The translations under genes and the position numbers were made by a program. From IMG/VR virus record IMGVR_UViG_3300025769_000336, positions 1 to 37,354 of that record: a stretch of 37,354 bases of DNA. One strand, written 5' to 3'. The notes beneath the pieces are model-generated. The model was given only the letters and a program-made list of their open reading frames with translations. It was not told the origin of the DNA and searched no databases. This document shows positions 6,988 to 12,437 of this stretch, one piece after another; position 1 is the stretch's first letter, and each line of letters starts with the position of its first letter. The DNA is from a virus.

Positions 6988-7199
6988 TATGCCCTCCTGT
7001 TCTCGTAGTTGTTTAGTTGAATTGAATCTATGTCAGGAGTATCAGGTTTCTCTTGTACTCTTAACTTAACATCACATTCATTTAGTAACCTTACAGCTTG
7101 TAACAGTTGTGGAATCATGATGTCATTGTCTGATGAATCTTGTAGTGAAACCATAGATTGATTCAAAACATTTAGTATGTATTCTTTTGGTGTTTGCAT
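6987..7199 (-). CDS. Small early protein, first gene of the replication operon
   Basis: A 70-residue, mainly helical protein with no recognised motif. The start follows AGAGGT nine bases upstream, and the stop overlaps the next start (TAATG). It is the first substantial gene after the promoter at 7313-7284. A six-codon reading frame lies between the two, so its expression may depend on leader translation. Confidence 0.65.
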   Translation of the reverse strand: MQTPKEYILNVLNQSMVSLQDSSDNDIMIPQLLQAVRLLNECDVKLRVQEKPDTPDIDSIQLNNYENRRA

Positions 7200-7231
7200 T
7201 ATGTTTACCTCTATTAGTTGATTGATTGTAT

Positions 7232-7313
7232 TTACTTGTGTTGATGGTCCATTACCTCCTAGTTCTAAATTGCTTGTATGGGTAGTCTACACCCATGTTA
7301 TGGATCGTGTCAA
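7232..7313 (-). promoter_or_regulatory. Promoter, operator-like dyad and mini-ORF leader of the replication operon
   Basis: On the minus strand there is TTGACA (7313-7308), an 18-bp spacer and TAGACT (7289-7284). An inverted repeat ATGGGT/ACCCAT (7278-7283 and 7291-7296) is centred exactly on the -10. A related box ACAAGCAAT follows, then AGGAGGT and a six-codon ORF (7252-7232, MDHQHK). A regulator binding the dyad would block the -10. The mini-ORF could be a leader peptide or chance. Confidence 0.55.
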
Positions 7314-7315
7314 TA

Positions 7316-7474
7316 TTATTCTTGCTCCTTTCTAAATCTTTTTTCTATACATCCATCACATAAAAAATCATCGTCAGTGAATGGATTAATTTTGTTATAA
7401 TCAATATCATCAAGCCCACCCCTAAGACAATCTATATCCATATCTGTCTTACAATCTGTACAAGTGCTAATCAT
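7316..7474 (-). CDS. Small acidic four-cysteine protein
   Basis: A 52-residue protein with CTDC (5-8), C16 and CDGC (39-42), enough for one zinc site. It is rich in aspartate in the middle (LDDIDYNK, FTDDDFLCDGC) and ends in a basic helix. Its start overlaps the preceding stop (ATGA) after GGAGC. It ends just upstream of the promoter at 7313, so it is the last gene of the first early cluster. It looks like a small zinc-ribbon adaptor; function unknown. Confidence 0.65.
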   Translation of the reverse strand: MISTCTDCKTDMDIDCLRGGLDDIDYNKINPFTDDDFLCDGCIEKRFRKEQE

Positions 7475-7638
7475 TTTTGCTCCTTTATAATTTTAGTTAC
7501 ATATTCATTGAACCAATCGCCTTCGGTTAGCATATGTAATTCAAGTTGTATATGTTCCCTGATTAATCCTCGCTCTTTTTTAATTTCTTCCTCAATTATT
7601 TCTTTTACAATTTCTTTTATTTTTTTTGTGTCTATCAT
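7471..7638 (-). CDS. Small helical early protein
   Basis: A 55-residue protein. The first half is a strongly charged amphipathic helix (KKIKEIVKEIIEEEIKKERG); the second half contains LTEGDWFNEYVTKII. GGAGGA stands seven bases before the ATG, and the stop overlaps the next start. No family recognised. Confidence 0.65.
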   Translation of the reverse strand: MIDTKKIKEIVKEIIEEEIKKERGLIREHIQLELHMLTEGDWFNEYVTKIIKEQK

Positions 7639-7640
7639 TC

Positions 7641-7859
7641 TTAATCCTCCAATTTTTGCATATAAGTAAGAATAACTCCCTCTATGCGATCATTTATTTG
7701 ATTGAAAACATCTTGAGCCACATCTGTGTAAGAAGTGTTTCCATCTTCATCTTCTTGATCTATATTACCCTTAAAAGATAACCTTAGAATTTCATCTGAT
7801 ATATCACAATTTAATGCAATTAAATCAGGTATTGTTATTTGACTTTTTTGTTCACTCAT
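7641..7859 (-). CDS. Small acidic early protein
   Basis: A 72-residue protein with a strong excess of Asp and Glu, including GNIDQEDEDGNTSYTDV. Start and stop are packed against neighbours (ATGA overlap upstream; three bases from the stop to the next ATG). Short acidic phage early proteins often inhibit host enzymes, but nothing here proves that. Confidence 0.65.
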   Translation of the reverse strand: MSEQKSQITIPDLIALNCDISDEILRLSFKGNIDQEDEDGNTSYTDVAQDVFNQINDRIEGVILTYMQKLED

Positions 7860-8161
7860 TCTTGCTCCAATACAAAGAACTCTCCACCTGACTCTATTTG
7901 TGAGTCATCTCCATAGTAAGTTCCTGTAAATGTTCCTGTAACTTTTAAACCTTTAAAGTCTTGATGGTTTACATCAAAGCCTTCTTCTTCTAAAAAATGT
8001 AAGGTATCTTTTGTGATATCTCTTACTTCATTTACTTTAAAAGATATTTCTCTGTAAACACTTTCCACAATATCTTGTGGTAGTTTTTTGTTAGAGTCAA
8101 TCTCAAAATTTCTTGTATCCTGAGATGTTTCATCTATATTGTATGTATAATTTTTACTCAT
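7856..8161 (-). CDS. Acidic early protein with GDDSQ motif
   Basis: A 101-residue acidic protein. The C-terminal beta-rich part reads GLKVTGTFTGTYYGDDSQ followed by GGEFFV. The incomplete gene at the far right of the window (37198-37354) encodes the same block, so this family is shared by both early regions. It overlaps both neighbours by ATGA. No biochemical assignment. Confidence 0.7.
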   Translation of the reverse strand: MSKNYTYNIDETSQDTRNFEIDSNKKLPQDIVESVYREISFKVNEVRDITKDTLHFLEEEGFDVNHQDFKGLKVTGTFTGTYYGDDSQIESGGEFFVLEQE

Positions 8162-8412
8162 TCTTGCTCCTTATATGGATTGTTTTTATCTGTTACTATT
8201 TCTAGATCAACTGCTGACGCACAATTCAAAATTAAATTTTTTTCGTTTTCCGTATCAGCTGTCCATGTGCCATTTTCATTCTTTGTGCATCTATAAATAG
8301 TTGCTTGAATGTTGTTATTTAAGTCAGCGTACAAGTTTAAATCATATTGTACCCCGTCAACCTCAAAGCCGTGCCATTCGTCAACGCTAAGAGCTATATC
8401 AATTCTTTTCAT
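8158..8412 (-). CDS. Small early protein of unknown function
   Basis: An 84-residue protein. I place the start at 8412, not at the in-frame ATG at 8424, because GGAGGTTAAC lies between them with proper spacing. The leader there belongs to a repeated type. The sequence is beta-rich and acidic (SVDEWHGFEVDGVQYDLNLY). The stop overlaps the next start (ATGA). It heads a chain of five overlapping or adjacent genes down to 7316. Confidence 0.65.
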   Translation of the reverse strand: MKRIDIALSVDEWHGFEVDGVQYDLNLYADLNNNIQATIYRCTKNENGTWTADTENEKNLILNCASAVDLEIVTDKNNPYKEQE

Positions 8413-8461
8413 GTTAACCTCCATGATTGTTTGTGTAAGACTCCCCGAATCGTCAGGGAGT
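8413..8461 (-). promoter_or_regulatory. Stem-loop leader of the 8412-7316 gene cluster
   Basis: A 6-bp inverted repeat ACTCCC/GGGAGT (8440-8445 and 8456-8461), then ACAAACAATC (8434-8425), then TGGAGGTTAAC (8423-8413) and the ATG. The last two boxes are exact copies of those at 3258-3267 and 3276-3286 on the other strand. The stem-loop could also stop transcripts from the upstream gene. I see no clear promoter between 8461 and 8489. Confidence 0.55.
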
Positions 8462-8488
8462 TTCTAGCATTAGCCGTCATCAGTTACA

Positions 8489-8710
8489 CTATTTTTGATA
8501 TAAAGTAACAACCTTGTAATTGTATTCTTTTGCAACATAATTAATATGTTTTGAAGTTGTAGAAGAGAACCAAGTATCAACTAAAATTTCTCTGTTTTCG
8601 TGGTCTATGACTGCTACCTTTGTCAAGTAACTAAAAATGTAATCATCAGATACTAAAAGGTTTTCTTTGTATTTTGGCAGTTTGTTAAGTGTTGTTATGT
8701 CTATGTTCAT
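8489..8710 (-). CDS. Small early protein of unknown function
   Basis: A 73-residue protein with alternating strands and helices (YIFSYLTKVAVIDHENREIL). GGAGGTTAA precedes the start with a nine-base gap. It has its own promoter upstream (8777-8748) and 28 bp separate its stop from the next stem-loop, so it may be a single-gene unit. No family recognised. Confidence 0.6.
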   Translation of the reverse strand: MNIDITTLNKLPKYKENLLVSDDYIFSYLTKVAVIDHENREILVDTWFSSTTSKHINYVAKEYNYKVVTLYQK

Positions 8711-8716
8711 GATGTT

Positions 8717-8777
8717 TTAACCTCCATCAAATTGTTTGTATTTATGGATTATACCAATCCATTTAATTATTTGTAAA
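8717..8777 (-). promoter_or_regulatory. Promoter with dyad over the -10 and leader of the 8710 gene
   Basis: On the minus strand there is TTTACA (8777-8772), 18 bp, then a perfect TATAAT (8753-8748). A 7-bp inverted repeat ATGGATT/AATCCAT (8744-8750 and 8756-8762) covers the -10, as at 7278-7296. Downstream are ACAAACAAT (8739-8731) and GGAGGTTAA (8725-8717). This suits repressor control of an early gene. Confidence 0.6.
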
Positions 8778-8841
8778 GTATTTCATTAATTAGGTCCGAT
8801 TCAGTCGGGCTAGTAATGATTTTTATTATTTCGTTATCCAT
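8767..8841 (-). CDS. Possible 24-residue micro-protein
   Basis: An ATG at 8841 overlaps the stop of the preceding gene (ATGGATAA) after AGGGGTTAAAA. It opens a 24-codon frame that ends inside the -35 region of the next promoter. The peptide is amphipathic (SPTESDLINEILYK). The ribosome site and coupling favour it; its length and its overlap with a promoter weaken the case. Confidence 0.35.
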   Translation of the reverse strand: MDNEIIKIITSPTESDLINEILYK

Positions 8842-9031
8842 TTTTAACCCCTATTAATTCAACTTGTTTATTAAATTGAAGCATTGCAACCCGTAAATTA
8901 TTAAAGTTGTAATCTAATATTATTTTTTTTGAAAAGTAATTTACAACGATTGTAAACCCTTGTTTATTGTATGATGAATTATCATATAAATTTATGCTGA
9001 TATCTTCATCTAAATATCTTTTTATTCTCAT
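8834..9031 (-). CDS. Small early protein of unknown function
   Basis: A 65-residue protein. The start at 9031 is preferred over the upstream in-frame ATG (9046) because GGAGGTTAAAAAC lies between them. The leader also has ACAAACAAAC. The sequence is beta-rich with aromatic and Asn/Lys positions (SSYNKQGFTIVVNYFSKKII). No family recognised. It lies 34 bp after the first early gene and probably shares its transcript. Confidence 0.6.
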   Translation of the reverse strand: MRIKRYLDEDISINLYDNSSYNKQGFTIVVNYFSKKIILDYNFNNLRVAMLQFNKQVELIGVKNG

Positions 9032-9065
9032 GTTTTTAACCTCCATTTTTTAGTTTGTTTGTTCC

Positions 9066-9398
9066 TTAAAAGTTCATTATTAAGTAATGTTTTTTATGTG
9101 AGTATTTTGGACCTCCCCAGACATCAAATTCAATTACAGTTGTATTTTCTTTGATTTCATCAACCCCACCTTTTATGCTCATATCATAGTCATTGATTAA
9201 TTGATATTCACTTTCGTATTCTGTCCAATCACAAGCCATCGCAATTACATCCAATTCAATTTGTTCGCCTGTTGAATCTTCGTAATCTGTATAATATTTA
9301 TATAATTCTTGTAACCCCTCACGGCTGAAGTTTTCGTCTAAGCCCGTAAATGTTTTAAATGCTTGGATAAAGTCATTTTCATTTATTGTTGTAATCAT
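9066..9398 (-). CDS. Conserved acidic phage protein, first early gene
   Basis: A 110-residue protein with many Asp, Glu and Tyr. The segment FSREGLQELYKYYTDYEDST, then IELDVIAMACDWTEYES, resembles a widespread group of small hypothetical proteins in phages (sequence close to a YxxLEEYEEDTGEEIELDxIA pattern). It is the first gene leftward from the divergent control region, with its own promoter. Position, small size and acidity would suit an anti-host or DNA-mimic protein, but that is inference only. Confidence 0.7.
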   Translation of the reverse strand: MITTINENDFIQAFKTFTGLDENFSREGLQELYKYYTDYEDSTGEQIELDVIAMACDWTEYESEYQLINDYDMSIKGGVDEIKENTTVIEFDVWGGPKYSHKKHYLIMNF

Positions 9399-9443
9399 TT
9401 TTTAACCTCTTTTTAATGTATTGTTTATGTGTTGTTAGAATCC

Positions 9444-9473
9444 ATAGTATCACCATAAATAAATTAATTGCAA
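9444..9473 (-). promoter_or_regulatory. Leftward early promoter
   Basis: On the minus strand there is TTGCAA (9473-9468), 18 bp and TACTAT (9449-9444). The leader then has AAACAAT (9426-9420) and GAGGTTAA before the ATG at 9398. It is the outermost leftward promoter and probably starts the early programme. Confidence 0.5.
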
Positions 9474-9632
9474 CTTTATTTTTTAAAATTATGTTTTTAG
9501 GTTTGGAAGAGTAGGGCAGTTGTTTAAATTTTGGTTGCTAACTATTTCTTTACATGGTGAATATTATTAACTATTTATTGGCTATTTTTAGGGCATAGAA
9601 CGGGCTTTTATTTTATGAGTAGGGGATTGGTC

Positions 9633-9658
9633 GGGGAGTGGTTTTAAAGGGTCTCCCC
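9633..9658 (+). terminator. Possible stem-loop terminator in the control region
   Basis: GGGGAG (9633-9638) pairs with CTCCCC (9653-9658) over a 14-nt loop, and long T-tracts begin about 20 bp later (9680-9707). Spacing to the T-tract is larger than usual. It could insulate the control region from stray rightward transcription. Confidence 0.35.
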
Positions 9659-9821
9659 TGCTGTTATTTATAAAGAAGGATTTTTTTATTTTTTTTGATT
9701 TTTTCTTGTTACTTACTCCAACTGTTACAAGAGTTCGAAGAAAGAAGGGGAAATTTTAAGGGAAAATTAATAGGTGTTGTAGTTGTTAAGGTGTTGGTAT
9801 TTATTGTCTTGTTACGATTGT

Positions 9822-9876
9822 TTAAACCTAAGTTATACCTATTATTTATATTATTATTATTATTATTTAGGTTTAA
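9822..9876. repeat. 10-bp perfect inverted repeat with ATT-repeat loop
   Basis: TTAAACCTAA (9822-9831) and TTAGGTTTAA (9867-9876) are perfect reverse complements, separated by 35 bp dominated by repeated TTA units. The left arm overlaps the palindrome GTTTAAAC (9820-9827). It could extrude a cruciform or bind a protein dimer. Confidence 0.6.
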
Positions 9877-9970
9877 GCTGTGATTTTTGGAACAATCAAA
9901 ACTACCGCCGATAGACCATTTGACTCTATCTGTATATATATGAGGTAGTAAGAGCGTTGAAATAAACTAT

Positions 9971-10008
9971 TTTTAGATATAGGCCGCCCCTTATATATAT
10001 ACCTAAAA
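9971..10008. repeat. 11-bp inverted repeat with one mismatch
   Basis: TTTTAGATATA (9971-9981) faces TATACCTAAAA (9998-10008), 10 of 11 pairs matching, with a 16-nt loop containing CCGCCCCTT. The loop holds one of the two CCCCTTATATA copies. Confidence 0.5.
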
Positions 10009-10099
10009 TCGCTAACTTTTCAGATTAATATAAGCATTGGTATTCCCGACCCTGTACCCCTTATATAATCCTGGCAGCGGAGCTATCCCCACCAGTGAA

Positions 10100-10156
10100 A
10101 GTAACCATGTAGGTCTTGGTCTTTTTCAAGTGACCTGACTCACCTACTCCGTTACT
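10100..10156. other. Nested three-part hairpin just before the late promoter
   Basis: Three nested perfect stems: AGTAAC (10100-10105) with GTTACT (10151-10156), GTAGGT (10109-10114) with ACCTAC (10142-10147), and CTTG (10115-10118) with CAAG (10127-10130). The outer and middle stems are separated by three bases on each side. GTAACC (10101-10106) could instead pair with GGTTAC (10161-10166), which overlaps the late -35. It could be a structured RNA, a protein-binding cruciform or part of the packaging site upstream of the terminase genes. Confidence 0.5.
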
Positions 10157-10162
10157 GTGCGG

Positions 10163-10190
10163 TTACATTAGATGTAAAAAATAGTATACT
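10163..10190 (+). promoter_or_regulatory. Putative late promoter upstream of the terminase genes
   Basis: TTACAT (10163-10168), 16 bp, then TATACT (10185-10190), 54 bp before the small terminase ATG. A downstream imperfect dyad (AATGG 10202-10206, CCATT 10216-10220) lies in the predicted leader. Confidence 0.45.
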
Positions 10191-10244
10191 GATGATTAAT
10201 AAATGGTCAAGTGGGCCATTATGTCTTAGCCCTATGGAGGATAT

Positions 10245-10811
10245 ATGGCTATTCAAAATATGCTTGCAAAAAGTAGTTCAGGAGTCTCTGAAATAGAGAG
10301 ACGAGTATTGAAAGCTATACCCGAATGGAAGAAATGGACTAGGCAGCTTAAACAGGTGTATGTACTTCTACCCGTCTTTGGATCTAGTGATGAAGGTATA
10401 GAAGAGATGTGCGAGGAGTTTGGATGGGATAAAAAGAAACTAATGTCAAAGATAGAAGAAGACCAAACCTTTAGATTAAAACTTGCTCAATACAGAGATA
10501 CGGACTCCTACCCTATCTTTCCTGGATCTAAAAAAACATATATAAAAAAGTCACACTTAGATACTGTGTATGCTCACGAATCAGCCGTTCTTAGTTTTAT
10601 GCACTTAGAGAGAGCAAAGGCTCAAGGTAGTGCTGGTGTAAACTTTGCACTAAAGATGATGGCTAACGGATATTTAGAACACATGGAGCCTGTCTCTTCA
10701 AGGCCAGAAATAAAATACTTTATGGAAGACGAAAGACAACCTGGCATAGTACAAGACAATGGTCATGTACCAGAAGTTGATTACTCAGGAGATGGGCTTC
10801 CTGAATTATGA
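10245..10811 (+). CDS. Probable terminase small subunit
   Basis: A 188-residue protein, the first gene of the rightward module and two genes before the large terminase (only a micro-gene intervenes). It is mainly helical. Residues about 25-75 (EWKKWTRQLKQVYVLLPVFG to GIEEMCEEFGWDKKKLMSKI) fit a helix-turn-helix-like DNA-recognition domain, and a middle helical part could form the oligomer core. The acidic C-terminus could contact the large subunit. GGAGG precedes the ATG. Family-level recognition is weak, so the call leans on position and fold type. It would recognise the packaging site and start packaging. Confidence 0.6.
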   Translation: MAIQNMLAKSSSGVSEIERRVLKAIPEWKKWTRQLKQVYVLLPVFGSSDEGIEEMCEEFGWDKKKLMSKIEEDQTFRLKLAQYRDTDSYPIFPGSKKTYIKKSHLDTVYAHESAVLSFMHLERAKAQGSAGVNFALKMMANGYLEHMEPVSSRPEIKYFMEDERQPGIVQDNGHVPEVDYSGDGLPEL

Positions 10812-10933
10812 AGTGTCAACATAGATACAAGAAAATAATTACTATACATTGCAGCAACGATATATTTGCAAACGGATTATGTAAGAAACACCACTACTAC
10901 AATGTAAAAAAAAATGGAGTAATATATGCCTAA
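10808..10933 (+). CDS. Micro-protein with GLCKxH zinc motif between the terminase genes
   Basis: A 41-residue protein starting at an ATGA overlap with the small terminase stop and ending eight bases inside the large terminase start. It contains CQH (3-5), C15 and GLCKKHH (24-30), the treble-clef-type pattern seen in small phage zinc proteins and at the ends of HNH enzymes. It is basic. Tight coupling on both sides makes a chance ORF unlikely. It could help the terminase bind DNA, but no direct evidence is visible. Confidence 0.6.
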   Translation: MKCQHRYKKIITIHCSNDIFANGLCKKHHYYNVKKNGVIYA

Positions 10934-12437
10934 CCTATATGAAGCGTATCCTTGGCAAAAAGAGATGCACGAATCCAAAGCTAAGATTAAATTTGTACAG
11001 GCTGGAAGACGAGCAGGTAAAACTAGATCTGCTCTACAGGAAGCATTACGACAAATCAGAGAAGCATCAATAAACCCTGTACAGTTTCCAGGCAAAAAAG
11101 AAAGGTTAACGGCAGAACAAGCAGGACTGGTGCCCCCTATTCATATTTGGACTGTTGCACCTACAAGAGCCCAGATGATGCAGGTATGGAACGAGATGCA
11201 GGCATTTATTCCAAAACACATAGTTCGTAAAACAAGAACCAAAGCACAAGCTGGTGGTAGAGGTGGTGGATTTAAACAAGATGATTTACACGTATGGTTA
11301 GATTTAAAAGATGAAAAAGGCAACTGGTTACCCAACAGATGGAGACAATCTGTATTTTGGGAACTTAAGTCTGCTGACAACCCTGAAGGATTACAGACTG
11401 TAGGTCTTGACTTCTTACACATGGCAGAATCCCAAGACATCAAAGAAGCTGCGTGGAACAAGGTAAGGCCTACTCTTAACTCACCTGGAAGACTGGGTAG
11501 GGCTATTGTTGAGGGTGTTCCTCCAGAAAGTTCTCAGCATTGGTTTGCAAGGAACTTTAAGATTGCAAAGGAAAATCCCTCTGTTAGAAGGGAAGCGTTC
11601 CATGCTTCCACCTTTGACAACCCCTACCTGACAGAAGATGACAGGCTTGAAATTGAAGAGGAGAAAGGATCTCTTACTGAAGGTATATGGGAAAGGTTCT
11701 ATATGGCAAAGCAACCTGAAGGTGCTGGTAACTTCTTTAGAAATATTACTGCTGCATATTCAAGTGATGCCTACGAAATGATGAAACCAGACGAACAAGA
11801 GAACTATGTTGCAGGACTTGACCTTGGAAGAACTAACGATGCAACTGTAATGATAATTAAAAACAGGGTTACAAGAACATCTGTATTTGCTGTAGAGCTT
11901 ATGAAGACTGACTGGTCTCTGCAACTAGAGACAATCAAGAGAGAAGCCATCAGATGGAACCTGCAAGAAATATATATGGACTCTACAGGACTTGGTGGTA
12001 AATTAGGAGAAGACGTACTTTATCGTGAACTTCTTGAACATTCAATTCCAATCGTAGGATATAACTTTACACCAAGTAAAAAGTATCAGTTATTTTTAGA
12101 TTACGCATTATCACTTGAGAAAGAGACTGTTGCATTTCCACAAAGTTTCGGTAAACTTATTAGTCAGTTAGAAGATATTGCTCATAGGGAAACGGCAAAT
12201 AGAGGGCATCAGTTCTATTCGGTGTCGGGAGGTAGAGATGACTGGGTTGATGCGGAATGTTTAGCTTTAATGGCTTGCGATCCTGCATCCGATGTTATTG
12301 AACTCTTGGCAACTCCAAGATCAAAAAGGGGTATAAAACCCTTAAATAACAATTATAGGAACAAAGGTTCTAGGTTGTTGGAGTGGAGGAGATTGAGGAA
12401 AGAACTATTGGAACAAGAAGGAATTGAGACCTTATGA
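10926..12437 (+). CDS. terL: Terminase large subunit
   Basis: A 503-residue protein. The ATPase domain has Walker A AGRRAGKT (26-33) and a Walker B region LDFLHMAES that is unusual in reading MAE instead of the common DE. The nuclease half has a first acidic strand VAGLDLGRTNDATVMII, a second region IYMDSTGLGGKLGEDV and a third GGRDDWVDAECLAL, matching the RNase H-fold active site of large terminases. GGAGTAATAT precedes the ATG. It packages DNA into proheads and cuts concatemers. The stop overlaps the portal start (ATGA). Confidence 0.93.
   Translation: MPNLYEAYPWQKEMHESKAKIKFVQAGRRAGKTRSALQEALRQIREASINPVQFPGKKERLTAEQAGLVPPIHIWTVAPTRAQMMQVWNEMQAFIPKHIVRKTRTKAQAGGRGGGFKQDDLHVWLDLKDEKGNWLPNRWRQSVFWELKSADNPEGLQTVGLDFLHMAESQDIKEAAWNKVRPTLNSPGRLGRAIVEGVPPESSQHWFARNFKIAKENPSVRREAFHASTFDNPYLTEDDRLEIEEEKGSLTEGIWERFYMAKQPEGAGNFFRNITAAYSSDAYEMMKPDEQENYVAGLDLGRTNDATVMIIKNRVTRTSVFAVELMKTDWSLQLETIKREAIRWNLQEIYMDSTGLGGKLGEDVLYRELLEHSIPIVGYNFTPSKKYQLFLDYALSLEKETVAFPQSFGKLISQLEDIAHRETANRGHQFYSVSGGRDDWVDAECLALMACDPASDVIELLATPRSKRGIKPLNNNYRNKGSRLLEWRRLRKELLEQEGIETL

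Larger units (their letters stand above)
9474..10244. other. Non-coding divergent control region
   Basis: About 770 bp without a credible gene between the leftward early and rightward late modules. It holds a GGGGAG/CTCCCC stem-loop, a T-rich stretch (about 9676-9707), three larger inverted repeats described separately, and two copies of CCCCTTATATA (from 9987 and from 10057). It also has an isolated TATAAT (10064-10069) with no good -35, and the putative late promoter. The only long frame (9695-9883) starts with TTG, has no ribosome site and is probably spurious. Confidence 0.7.

Noticed and set aside
9695-9883. 62-aa hydrophobic plus-strand frame in the control region
   Set aside because: TTG start without a ribosome site, composition is a product of TTA/TTT repeats, and it spans the inverted-repeat arm.
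10060-10200. Possible tRNA before the terminase genes
   Set aside because: The stems nest as one long hairpin; no cloverleaf, anticodon arm or T-arm GTTC motif could be fitted.
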